From Salinimicrobium sp050750585 (GTDB taxonomy: Bacteria; Bacteroidota; Bacteroidia; Flavobacteriales; Flavobacteriaceae): a DNA stretch of 64,000 bases. Under the pieces are notes generated by a model. The model was not told the DNA's origin and did no database searches. It was given only the letters and a program-made list of their open reading frames with translations. Numbering within the stretch: position 1 is the first letter of the stretch; every line of letters begins with the position of its first letter. The translations under genes and the position numbers were made by a program. Shown here piece after piece: positions 44,301-51,651 of this stretch. The stretch lies in assembly GCF_050750585.1 (NCBI RefSeq), contig NZ_JBOJLM010000006.1:186001-250000 (forward strand), written 5' to 3'.

Positions 44301-45108
44301 TCCAGTTTGGAAGCGGATTGAATTCAAACAAATGTTCATAATTCTTCTTTGACAGCAGTAACTCTTCCTCTGCTGTCTTTCTTCTCGAAACATCGCGAAT
44401 AATTACTATTGAAGTCCTGGCATTTTCAATTTCGTGAAATGATACTGCGGAAAAAATATCTGCAGGAAATGTAGAGCCATCTTTTCTTTTCAGGATCATT
44501 TCCCCCACAAAACCGGCTTCTGAACTTTTGGGTTCCAGAAGTTCTTTCAAAATGGCATTCTCTTCTTCAATAATTCCCCGAAGCCCTATTCCAGACAATT
44601 CCTCAGATGTTCTTTGGAACATCTTACAGGCCGAAGGATTCGCAGCCAATATACGACCACCGGGTACGGTAAAAAGAACTGCATCTATGCTGTTTTCAAA
44701 GATAGACTGATAGGTCATTTTCGTCTTACCGGCCGATTTTCGGTTTCTTACCTTTATTTTATTCAGAACCAGGGGAAGTCTCTTTAGCCGATCACGAAAA
44801 ATGTAATCATAAGCTCCTGCCTCTAAAAGATCAATAGCTTTCTCTTCGTCTTGAGGACCTATTATTAGAACCAGCGGAATTGGTAAATTCTCAATAAGAT
44901 CTCTGTAAATAGCATCCAGCTTCTCCTGATATTCGGCAACTACAAGGTTGGGACGGCTCCCATTCCCAAAATGAACGGTATCAATAACCTCTTCTTTCCC
45001 TGACAGCATCACCAGGTTATCTTTCCTTAACACATCAGCCACATCTGCAAAACAACTGTCTGAAGAGGAAAAAAGAATAACATTTTTAGTAACAGCGCTT
45101 TCAGGCAT
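41341..45108 (-). CDS. soluble histidine kinase with pseudo-receiver and seven PAS domains
   Basis: A 1255-residue kinase without membrane helices. Residues 1-125 resemble a receiver, but the phospho-Asp position reads LVVAEYQEK, so it is probably not phosphorylated. Seven PAS/PAC units follow (about 130-960), recognisable by PAC ends such as GSIQDVTDYKN, GVGIDITDRVEAE and GAIQDVTERKK. HisKA: YIISHNLRAPVANIMGLGE (about 1025). HATPase: NSIKYRRPEV, DNGMGIDLSKK, GKGMGLFMVKTQ. It should integrate several cytosolic signals. The regulator gene overlaps its end by 32 bases. Confidence 0.92.
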   Translation of the reverse strand: MPESAVTKNVILFSSSDSCFADVADVLRKDNLVMLSGKEEVIDTVHFGNGSRPNLVVAEYQEKLDAIYRDLIENLPIPLVLIIGPQDEEKAIDLLEAGAYDYIFRDRLKRLPLVLNKIKVRNRKSAGKTKMTYQSIFENSIDAVLFTVPGGRILAANPSACKMFQRTSEELSGIGLRGIIEEENAILKELLEPKSSEAGFVGEMILKRKDGSTFPADIFSAVSFHEIENARTSIVIIRDVSRRKTAEEELLLSKKNYEHLFEFNPLPNWIFDLETLEVLAVNEAAVKHYGYSKEEFLHFHLSDLRPEGELPSLIANLKKIKDEQGGIDVDKFIHKKKDGDLMTVEVHGYSILFNGRHCRLVTCIDITEKERIIKKLEDKSKKLLWAEELAKFGYWQVGVQGNNFFWSDEVYRIWGWKKEDYNLDFEGFLKTIHPDDLETFLQERSAALSGSKDMDFEHRIILPNGSIKWVHEKGKLVKDSSGKPIRLEGSIQDVTDYKNAMLKLKQSESRQRAILKSQTNYLTRIDLQGKYSYVNDKFILDFNWISPNKILVGREAIETVMEYDRLKVSSTFKTCLANPNAVYQVEIDKLQEGGRVKPTLWDFICLTDAEGKPVELQGVGIDITDRVEAERSLKETNARYELVSKATSDAIYDWDIQIDHLFWGEAFYVLFGYTQQDFSLSIDSWAKNIHPDERPLINESLSRTLEGSENHWEAEYRFQNADGKYSFVVERGFILRDENGKALRMVGAIQDVTERKKLEELLDEASKLSRIGSFEFDFIQDTVYWSPVTKEIHEVEPDYKPDYQKGILFCKEGESRNRMVKALKDAVDYNIPYDIEEQIVTAKGNECWVRKIGRPTFVDGKFVRINGSMQDISNIKNSELKALKASEEKQTILESIGDAFFTVDNDWTVTYWNQHAEKLLESKKERVLGENFWKVFPDAVGTKFHTCYHKASREQMIVDFEEYFERVNKWFDVTAYPSKGGLSVYFRDVTERKESELKIVELNKNLKAYTEELVSANKGLEQFSYIISHNLRAPVANIMGLGELLKEDYPLEVKTQFQDELLSNVERLDSIIKDLNNILQVKVDMSEKKEPIVLSELVESVQSGIGQVIQKENVQIITNFSEVPYINSIKTYLHSIFYNLIFNSIKYRRPEVSPVIEITSEEKLGNVCITFKDNGMGIDLSKKGNQIFGLYKRFHHHVEGKGMGLFMVKTQVELLGGEIQVTSEENKGTQFTIEFKPENSVNKLEDEEAGAVYNS

Positions 45109-45637
45109 ACTCGACGAAATAATTATTTTTATCGATAAACTACATTAATTGGCGAAATTAGGCTTTTTTTAAGACTGTTTTATTAGCTACCTCAGTTTTA
45201 ACTAAAATCCTGTTTACGGATCTTTTTCACCTTCTCTTTTTGTATTTATCACAAGTAAATCTCTGCGGCTTCTAACATTTTAATGTGCAATATTCAAATG
45301 TCTCCTAAGATTCGCGGAAGCAATCAGACAAGGGTATTTCTTTTCTATCACAGCACCTAAAATCATACCTAATTTTAATGATTTATTTGGAATAATAAGG
45401 TGACCAGGATCATAAATAATGTGCATCCAATATAATACTTTTGCACGCCAAATATAGATCTATATATTGACAGTCAACAACCTACACCTACAGATTTCGT
45501 TTTTTAATAAGAACAAATGATGAGGGAAGAATAAAATTTGGTTAAAAAATGATTCTGGAGCAGCTGCAACTCTATAAAGAATTAAATTTGACCGGTTTTA
45601 TTTAGTTGAAAAATGAATTTGAAATAAAAAATTGACC
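45109..45637. other. 529-base AT-rich intergenic stretch
   Basis: No ORF longer than about 25 codons looks real. Two exact TAnnTTTG boxes on the plus strand are seen, TACTTTTG at 45436-45443 and TAAATTTG at 45583-45590; the second would serve the small membrane-protein ORF at 45638. The first has no gene after it for 200 bases, so a small RNA or a long leader is possible. Confidence 0.5.
45583..45590 (+). promoter_or_regulatory. candidate -7 box (TAAATTTG) of the 39-residue ORF
   Basis: Exact TAnnTTTG, 47 bases before the ATG at 45638. No -33 TTG at the right distance. Confidence 0.35.
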
Positions 45638-45757
45638 ATGATTAAAAGAATAATTCAAAAAAGCTATGATTATCTGGATTTCCAGGAGAGATCAATGCTC
45701 ACTATCTTTTTGATTCTCTCGGTAATTTTAACTGCCATACTTACCTGGGGCACATAA
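45638..45757 (+). CDS. 39-residue single-pass membrane protein
   Basis: ATG at 45638, TAA at 45755-45757. The product starts with a basic, amphipathic stretch (MIKRIIQKSYDYLDFQERS) and ends in one membrane helix (MLTIFLILSVILTAILTW). Codon use looks like that of neighbours, and the gene stops one base before the convergent ligA. Too short for routine gene calling. Family not recognised; the helix plus charged head is typical of small regulatory membrane proteins, but no role is claimed. Confidence 0.5.
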   Translation: MIKRIIQKSYDYLDFQERSMLTIFLILSVILTAILTWGT

Positions 45758-47749
45758 CTATTTAATCATTTCGAGGAACTTTTCTTCATCAATGATTGTG
45801 ATCTGGAGACTTTCAGCTTTAGCGAGTTTGCTAGGGCCCATGTTTTCACCTGCTACTACATAGCTGGTTTTTGAAGAAATAGAGCCTGAAACTTTTCCGC
45901 CGTTATCTTCAATGAGCTTCTTAAGGTCATTGCGGGACATTTCAAAAACTCCTGAAACTACAAAGGTTTGGCCTTCCAGTTTGTTTGTTTGTCCGGCAAG
46001 TTTCTCGGCAGAGATCTCTAATTGCAACCCGTAACCTTTCAGTCGTTCCACATTGTTCAAGTTCTCTTCATCTGCAAAGAACTCCACCACACTTTCGGCA
46101 ATTCGCTCCCCTATCTCATCAACATTTTCTAATTCCTGCTGATTTGCTTTTTTCAAAGCATCAATGTTCTTAAATTCTTTAGCCAGCTTTTTGGCTACAG
46201 TTTCCCCCACATAGCGGATTCCCAACGCGAAAAGTACCCGTTCAAATGGGATCTGCTTAGAGTTCTCTATACCATTGATCAAATTTTCAGCCGATTTTTC
46301 AGCCATACGCTCCAGCGGCAGGATCTGTTCTTTCTTCAACTCATAAAGATCAGCGTAATTTCCAATGAGACCTTCATTCACTAGAAGTGCCACAGTTTCA
46401 CCTCCCAAACCTTCAATATCCATCGCTTTCCTCGAAATATAATGCTGGATCCTTCCAATGATCTGTGGCGGACAACCATTAAAGTTAGGACAGTAATGCT
46501 GTGCCTCTCCTTCATTTCTCACCAACTCAGTATCACATTCCGGGCAATTGGTGATATATTGGGTAGGATTGGAATCCGGGTCTCTTTTGGTGAAATCTAC
46601 CCCAACGATCTTCGGAATGATCTCCCCTCCTTTCTCCACATAAACCTCGTCCCCTTCCCGAACGTCAAGTTTCTCTATTTGATCGGCATTGTGAAGCGAA
46701 GCCCTTTTCACCGTTGTACCTCCAAGCTGCACCGGCTCAAGATTTGCTACCGGAGTTATCGCTCCTGTGCGGCCCACCTGATAGCTGATCTTGTTCAATT
46801 TCGTAGAAACCTGTTCGGCTTTAAATTTATAAGCCATAGCCCAACGCGGTGCTTTGGCTGTATATCCCAGCTCTTCCTGCTGGTGCAGGCTGTTAACTTT
46901 CACCACCACCCCATCGGTCTCATAAGGCAAATCGTGCCGGTGCACATCCCAGTAATTCACAAACTCCATCACCTCTTTCAGGTTTTTGGCCAGTGTAGCT
47001 TCCGCAGGAATTTTAAAGCCCCACTCCCTCGCTTTTTCCAGCCCTTCATACTGCGACTTGATCCCTGGAAGATTTCCGGTTAAGCTGAACAAAAGACAAT
47101 CTAAAGGCCGCCTAGCCACTTCGGCACTATCCTGCAACTTCAGGCTTCCCGAAGCTGTATTTCGCGGATTCGCATAAGGCTCTTCTCCGGCCTCCACTCG
47201 CGCAGCATTAAGCTGGGCGAAACCTTCGTACGGAAGCACAATTTCGCCCCTAATCTCAAATTTTTCGGGAAAATCACCTTTCAGTCTTAGAGGAACAGAC
47301 CTTATGGTTCGTACATTATTTGTTACATCATCGCCCTGAATCCCGTCGCCGCGGGTAACGGCCTGCTTAAATTCCCCTTTTTCATAGGTAAGACTAATTG
47401 ATGCCCCGTCATACTTCAATTCACAGGTAAAATTAACCTCTCCATCAACCTGTTTTTCTATTCTTTTCTCCCAGTTTTCAAGGTCTTCCTTAGAATAAGA
47501 ATTATCAAGCGAATACATCCTGTGCTCATGCACCACGGTGGCAAAATTTTTAGTGACAGCCCCACCAACTCTTAAAGTTGGGGAGTTCTCATCATAAAAT
47601 TCGGGATGTTTCTCTTCAAACTCCTGTAGCTCCTTCAGTTTTTGATCAAAGTCATAGTCGGATATTTCCGGCTTATCGAGTACGTAATACAGGTGGTTGT
47701 GGCGGTGAAGTTCTTCCCGCAGCTTTTTTATTTTTTCTTCAGGTTTCAT
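45758..47749 (-). CDS. ligA: NAD-dependent DNA ligase LigA
   Basis: A 663-residue replicative ligase. Domain Ia and the adenylation domain with active Lys in CELKYDGASISL (about 120), the OB fold, the four-cysteine zinc finger (CPECD ... YCPNFNGCP), helix-hairpin-helix repeats (about 430-570), and a C-terminal BRCT domain (GQTFVVSGVFEMSRNDLKKL) are all present. Overlaps the VOC gene upstream by four bases, making a prmC-VOC-ligA operon. Confidence 0.98.
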   Translation of the reverse strand: MKPEEKIKKLREELHRHNHLYYVLDKPEISDYDFDQKLKELQEFEEKHPEFYDENSPTLRVGGAVTKNFATVVHEHRMYSLDNSYSKEDLENWEKRIEKQVDGEVNFTCELKYDGASISLTYEKGEFKQAVTRGDGIQGDDVTNNVRTIRSVPLRLKGDFPEKFEIRGEIVLPYEGFAQLNAARVEAGEEPYANPRNTASGSLKLQDSAEVARRPLDCLLFSLTGNLPGIKSQYEGLEKAREWGFKIPAEATLAKNLKEVMEFVNYWDVHRHDLPYETDGVVVKVNSLHQQEELGYTAKAPRWAMAYKFKAEQVSTKLNKISYQVGRTGAITPVANLEPVQLGGTTVKRASLHNADQIEKLDVREGDEVYVEKGGEIIPKIVGVDFTKRDPDSNPTQYITNCPECDTELVRNEGEAQHYCPNFNGCPPQIIGRIQHYISRKAMDIEGLGGETVALLVNEGLIGNYADLYELKKEQILPLERMAEKSAENLINGIENSKQIPFERVLFALGIRYVGETVAKKLAKEFKNIDALKKANQQELENVDEIGERIAESVVEFFADEENLNNVERLKGYGLQLEISAEKLAGQTNKLEGQTFVVSGVFEMSRNDLKKLIEDNGGKVSGSISSKTSYVVAGENMGPSKLAKAESLQITIIDEEKFLEMIK

Positions 47750-48411
47750 AGAAGACTTAGTCTTTCGTGCTTAAATGAGGCTCCAAAAATGGCATTTTGG
47801 AGAGATATTTTTATTTCAAAAGGAGATGGGTACGCTTTGTCACCAACGGGTATCCAGTCTTTTTGTTCTTTGTTTATTATAATGAAAAGCCCTCCGTCAT
47901 CACCGGTGGCACAAAAATGTTCATAATCCCCGGTGAACTTTGTAAGGCCGAAATTGGAATTTAGAAAATTAAACTGCTCTTCCACATTCGAGGTGGCAAG
48001 GCCAATTTCACTGATCCCTTTAATGCTTGCTGAAGAAAATTCTTCGGAAGCAGATTCAAACATATACCGGCGGGAAATAAATTCGAGGATATTCGAATCT
48101 TTGTCATAAAAATAAACCGATTTCGCCTGCCACGCGGGGAAATCAATAATTTCATTGCCATCATCAGGTAGAATTTCCACTCGCTGCTTTAACCAGTGAA
48201 GAGCCTTTTCTTCCTGAAGTGCCGTAATGTGAAAAGCAATATGATAAGGAGTGGCGTTTTTGTCCTCTTCAAATTCGAGGCTCGAAAAACCCGTTTTCAC
48301 CCGGAAATTTTCTTCTGAAATTTTCTCCACCGGCAGCCCCAGCACTTCGCCATAAAAGCGGAACTGCGCCCTGACATTCGGAGTGTAAAGCTTCAGAAAT
48401 TCGATTCTCAT
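47746..48411 (-). CDS. VOC/glyoxalase family protein
   Basis: A 221-residue protein with two vicinal-oxygen-chelate modules: residues 1-115 (LKLYTPNVRAQFRFYGEVLG ... VYFYDKDSNILEFISRR) and about 125-210 (EIGLATSNVEEQFNFLNSNFG). The His and Glu ligand positions are partly kept (YHIAFHI, NILEFI). Substrate unknown. The last codons contain a copy of the dispersed palindrome (LQNAIFGAS), so the C-terminus may be repeat-derived. Overlaps prmC and ligA by four bases each. Confidence 0.85.
   Translation of the reverse strand: MRIEFLKLYTPNVRAQFRFYGEVLGLPVEKISEENFRVKTGFSSLEFEEDKNATPYHIAFHITALQEEKALHWLKQRVEILPDDGNEIIDFPAWQAKSVYFYDKDSNILEFISRRYMFESASEEFSSASIKGISEIGLATSNVEEQFNFLNSNFGLTKFTGDYEHFCATGDDGGLFIIINKEQKDWIPVGDKAYPSPFEIKISLQNAIFGASFKHERLSLL
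47781..47802. repeat. dispersed palindrome, copy 12 (coding, VOC gene)
   Basis: CTCCAAAAATGGCATTTTGG then AG; one T short of symmetric. Read in the gene as LQNAIFGA, close to its C-terminus. Confidence 0.75.
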
Positions 48412-49253
48412 GATTTTATTCCTCTTAGCATGCGATCTACCCCGAAAATATCCTTTTTTAAGCTGGTTTCGAAATTTTTTTCAGCTAAAAGTGCTTCCGT
48501 ATCTTCTCCCAGGTACTGGTTGATCTCAAAGTAAAGTTTCCCGCCCGGTTGAAGGTTATCGGTTGCCAGCTCTGTTATTTTCCGGTAGAAGATCAATGGA
48601 TCCTGGTCCTTTACATAAAGTGCAGTTATGGGCTCGTATTCAAGTACATTGCGCTGCATTTCCTTTTTTTCGAGCTCCCGCACATAAGGCGGATTGGAAA
48701 CTATCACATCAAACTTTGCAGGCAGCCCTTCAGCCGCAAGAATATCTTTTTCAATAAAGTTCACTGCTACTTCATTTAAATCGGCATTGCGTTTTGCTGT
48801 TTCCAGAGCTTTTTCTGAAATATCTATGGCTATGATTTCGGCTTTGGGTAAATGTTTTGCGAGGGAAATTACAATACACCCGCTGCCAGTGCCAATGTCT
48901 AAAATCTTTATTTCTTCGGAAGCATCAATGTCGTCAAGCATCCATTGCACCAGCTCCTCGGTCTCCGGCCTCGGAATTAGCACGTTTGAATTCACCTGAA
49001 AATTTAATCCGAAGAATTCTGTTGTTCCGGTAATATACTGGAGGGGTTCATGCTGCCGAAGCCTTTGTAAAGCAGCCCTGAGCTTCTCCTCAACTTCTTC
49101 CGAAAGTTCCCGCTGCGGATTCAAAGCAAGATCTAACCTGGTGAGTCCGGTAAACTCCTGAAGCAAAATATTAAAGAAAGAACCAATTTCCTCCTTGGGA
49201 TACTCTCCCGCTAAGGTGTCAAAAAAGGTATTTTTGAAGGCTGTTATTTTCAT
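48408..49253 (-). CDS. prmC: release-factor glutamine methyltransferase
   Basis: A 281-residue enzyme that methylates the GGQ glutamine of peptide-release factors. SAM motif ILDIGTGSGCIVISLAK and the catalytic NPPY in VIVSNPPYVRELEK are plain; LQYITGTTEFFGL and LIPRPETEELV are the PrmC-specific N-terminal motifs. The first codons contain a variant of the dispersed palindrome, read as FKNTFFDT. Head of the prmC-VOC-ligA operon. Confidence 0.95.
   Translation of the reverse strand: MKITAFKNTFFDTLAGEYPKEEIGSFFNILLQEFTGLTRLDLALNPQRELSEEVEEKLRAALQRLRQHEPLQYITGTTEFFGLNFQVNSNVLIPRPETEELVQWMLDDIDASEEIKILDIGTGSGCIVISLAKHLPKAEIIAIDISEKALETAKRNADLNEVAVNFIEKDILAAEGLPAKFDVIVSNPPYVRELEKKEMQRNVLEYEPITALYVKDQDPLIFYRKITELATDNLQPGGKLYFEINQYLGEDTEALLAEKNFETSLKKDIFGVDRMLRGIKS
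49219..49237. repeat. dispersed palindrome, copy 13 (variant, coding, prmC)
   Basis: TCAAAAAAGGTATTTTTGA, two central changes; arms perfect. Read as FKNTFFDT. Confidence 0.55.
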
Positions 49254-49277
49254 TCTTTTTTAACTGGTCTGTTTTCT

Positions 49278-49467
49278 CGCAGAGGGCGCAAAGATTTCCG
49301 CAAAGAGCGCAAAGATCTTACAAAAAATATTTCCCGCAGATTTCGCAGAACTCCTGGTTTGTGGTTTTTGGTTTGTAGTGCTTGATATTTGGTATTTATA
49401 CTTGGTATTTGGTGCTTGGTTTTTGGTGCTTGGTGCTTGGTACTTGGTACTTGGTACTTGGTGCTTA
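49278..49467. repeat. low-complexity intergenic repeats
   Basis: First part (49278-49346): CGCAGAGGGCGCAAAG-type units and a CCGCAGATTTCGCAG stretch. Second part (about 49360-49467): repeats of TTGGTGCTTGG/TACTTGG, about seven to ten bases each, some perfect in tandem (TACTTGG three times at 49441-49460). Separates prmC from the acetyltransferase gene. Confidence 0.75.
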
Positions 49468-49485
49468 AAATATTGGAATTTTAGA

Positions 49486-49971
49486 TCAAAGATCTTTAAT
49501 CAACCATACAGTACAATTGTAATGTCCCGTGTCACCCAAGGGTTTTTCCAGAGCTTCAAACCCGGACCGCAGATAGAGCTTCTGCGCCTGTTTCATATAA
49601 GGCAGGGTTTCAATATAACATTTTTGGAACCCCTGCTCTTTGGCAAATTCAAGGCAGGTAGTCATCATTTGGGCACCCACACCCTTTCCTCTCACTTCAG
49701 GTAAAAAATACATTTTCTGAAGTTCACAAATAGCTCCTTCAAAATTGGCTAAAGGTGCAATTCCTGCGCCTCCAATGATCTTACCTTCTGCTTCCACAAC
49801 AAAATATGCCATTTTTGGCGCATCATATTCTGCATGCATATCTTCAAGGGCAGCATCTTCGTAAGCTGTTCCCACTTTTGGAACACCCATTTCTACCAGC
49901 ACACTCCTGATTAAGTCTTTAACCTGCTCATTATCTTCGGGTTTAATTTCCCGTATTACATAACTGCTCAT
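49486..49971 (-). CDS. GNAT family N-acetyltransferase
   Basis: A 161-residue GNAT protein. The acetyl-CoA loop is EVRGKGVGAQMMTTCLEFA (Q/RxxGxG/A), preceded by ICELQKMYFLPE and followed by GFQKCYIETLPYM. Substrate unknown. Divergent from ribD with 29 bases between the start codons, so control regions must overlap. Confidence 0.9.
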   Translation of the reverse strand: MSSYVIREIKPEDNEQVKDLIRSVLVEMGVPKVGTAYEDAALEDMHAEYDAPKMAYFVVEAEGKIIGGAGIAPLANFEGAICELQKMYFLPEVRGKGVGAQMMTTCLEFAKEQGFQKCYIETLPYMKQAQKLYLRSGFEALEKPLGDTGHYNCTVWLIKDL

Positions 49972-49987
49972 TATCTCTATTAAATGC

Positions 49988-49995
49988 TATTTTTG
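49988..49995 (+). promoter_or_regulatory. -7 box (TATTTTTG) of ribD, 5 bases from a GTG
   Basis: Exact TAnnTTTG; its last G begins an in-frame GTG at 49995, and a second GTG follows at 50001 after five bases. The second is the likely start of a leaderless mRNA. Confidence 0.5.
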
Positions 49996-50000
49996 TGACG

Positions 50001-51050
50001 GTGAAGATACATGAAAAATACATAAACCGCTGTATTCAGCTGGCGCAAAACGGGCTGGGAAGGACCTCTCCCAACCCCGTGGTGGGCAGTGTTATTGTTC
50101 ATAATGAGGTGATTATTGGCGAAGGCTGGCATCAAAAATCCGGCGAACCTCATGCCGAAGTAAATGCAGTGAATTCGGTAAAAGATAAAAGTCTGCTTCC
50201 AAAGTCTACTATTTATGTGAGCCTCGAACCCTGCAGCCATTACGGCAAAACTCCTCCCTGCAGCAACCTGATCATTGACTGCGGAATCAAAAAAGTAGTT
50301 ATTGGAACTGTAGATCCATTTTCGGAAGTTGCCGGCAAGGGAATCAAGAAGCTTATGGACGCCGGTTGCGAGGTGAGAGTGGGCGTTCTGGAACAGGAAT
50401 GCCGTGAGCTCAACAAACGTTTTTTCACCTTTCACACAAAAAAGCGCCCTTATATTATTCTGAAATGGGCACAGAGCAGCGACGGATTTTTAGCGCCCTT
50501 ACCTCTCAAAAATGTCGAAAGAAAGCCCGTTTGGATCACCGGAAAATACTCAAAACAGCTGGTTCACAAATGGCGCGCCGAAGAACAGGCGATTTTGGTG
50601 GGCACGAACACTGCCGTAGCCGATAACCCGCAACTTAACACCCGCTTGTGGCAGGGAAATGACCCGGTTAGGGTTGTACTGGACAGAAACCTGAGAATTC
50701 CGACAGATTCTCACCTTTTTGACGGATCGGTGAAGACCATTGTTCTTACTGAAGATCCTTCAGAAAAAATGTTGTCTAAAAATGTCATTTTTGAGACCCT
50801 TGATTTTGAAGGAGCCCTGGCGCAACAGGTTTGTGAGGTACTTTTCCGTCACGAAATTCAGTCGGTGATCATTGAAGGCGGCCGGCAAACCCTGCAGACC
50901 TTTATTGATGCCGATTTATGGGATGAAGCCAGGATTTTCACCGGAAAAACCCATTTTAAAGAGGGAATTAAAGCTCCCGAAGTTACCGGCAGGCTCATTT
51001 CTGAAACAAAAGTGGACCAGGACCACCTAAAAGTTATTTTCAATGATTAA
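50001..51050 (+). CDS. ribD: riboflavin biosynthesis deaminase/reductase RibD
   Basis: About 349 residues; two consecutive steps of riboflavin synthesis. Deaminase half (1-145): zinc site in GEPHAEVNAV and PCSHYGKTPPC. Reductase half (about 150-349): KWAQSSDGF, ILVGTNTAVADNPQL and IEGGRQTLQTFID. Start chosen at GTG 50001 (MKIHEKYINRCIQLA), the family's usual N-terminus; GTG 49995 lies in the -7 box. One perfect palindrome copy (SKNVIFET) and a half copy (LKNVER) are in the reductase half. The HAD gene overlaps by eight bases. Confidence 0.95.
   Translation: MKIHEKYINRCIQLAQNGLGRTSPNPVVGSVIVHNEVIIGEGWHQKSGEPHAEVNAVNSVKDKSLLPKSTIYVSLEPCSHYGKTPPCSNLIIDCGIKKVVIGTVDPFSEVAGKGIKKLMDAGCEVRVGVLEQECRELNKRFFTFHTKKRPYIILKWAQSSDGFLAPLPLKNVERKPVWITGKYSKQLVHKWRAEEQAILVGTNTAVADNPQLNTRLWQGNDPVRVVLDRNLRIPTDSHLFDGSVKTIVLTEDPSEKMLSKNVIFETLDFEGALAQQVCEVLFRHEIQSVIIEGGRQTLQTFIDADLWDEARIFTGKTHFKEGIKAPEVTGRLISETKVDQDHLKVIFND
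50775..50800. repeat. dispersed palindrome, copy 14 (coding, ribD)
   Basis: TAAAAATGTCATTTTTGA with right flank GACCCT, like the intergenic copies. Read as SKNVIFETL. A half site (CTCAAAAATGTCG) also lies in ribD at 50504-50516. Confidence 0.8.
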
Positions 51051-51651
51051 AACCATCATATTTGATTTTGGAGATGTGTTTCTCAACCTCGATAAACCGG
51101 CTACGGCACGGGAATTAAAGAAGTTCGAAATATCTCATTTTTCAGAGGAAATGCTGCAGCAAAACATGGCCTATGAAAAGGGATTAATCTCTTCGGAAGC
51201 ATTCATTTCAGGGTATAGCAAATCTTTTCCGCAGTTGACTTCAGAAGCATTTGTAAATTCGTGGAATTCCATTTTGATTGATTTTCCGAAGCACCGGCTT
51301 GAATTTCTTCAGCAGTTAAAAGAAGAGGGGAAATACAAACTCATCTTGTTGAGCAACACCAACCATATTCATATTGACTGGGTAAAACAGCATATTTCAT
51401 TTTTTGAAGATTTTAAAAACAGTTTTGATGCATTTTACCTTTCCCAGGAGATCAACCTTCGAAAACCCGATCCTGAAATCTACAGTTTTGTACTGCAACA
51501 ACACGATCTTAATCCGGAGGAGACACTTTTTATTGACGACACCCCCGAAAATACAGAAGCGGCTGCTAAATTTGGCATTCACACCTGGAATATTGATCCT
51601 GTAAATGAGGATGTGGTCGATCTATTCACCATTAAAAGCGATTTGTTTTGA
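51043..51651 (+). CDS. HAD-superfamily phosphatase-like hydrolase
   Basis: A 202-residue HAD protein: nucleophile motif IIFDFGDVFLNLD, motif II LILLSNTNHIH, Lys in EINLRKPDPEIY, and motif IV FIDDTPENTEAA. The helical cap is of the type near residues 20-85. Sits between ribD and a transporter gene with short overlaps; a role as the missing phosphatase of riboflavin synthesis is conceivable from position but unproven. Confidence 0.9.
   Translation: MIKTIIFDFGDVFLNLDKPATARELKKFEISHFSEEMLQQNMAYEKGLISSEAFISGYSKSFPQLTSEAFVNSWNSILIDFPKHRLEFLQQLKEEGKYKLILLSNTNHIHIDWVKQHISFFEDFKNSFDAFYLSQEINLRKPDPEIYSFVLQQHDLNPEETLFIDDTPENTEAAAKFGIHTWNIDPVNEDVVDLFTIKSDLF

Noticed and set aside
46442..47083. 213-residue ORF antisense to ligA
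   Set aside because: Lies wholly in the conserved ligA coding sequence; composition is that of an antisense shadow.
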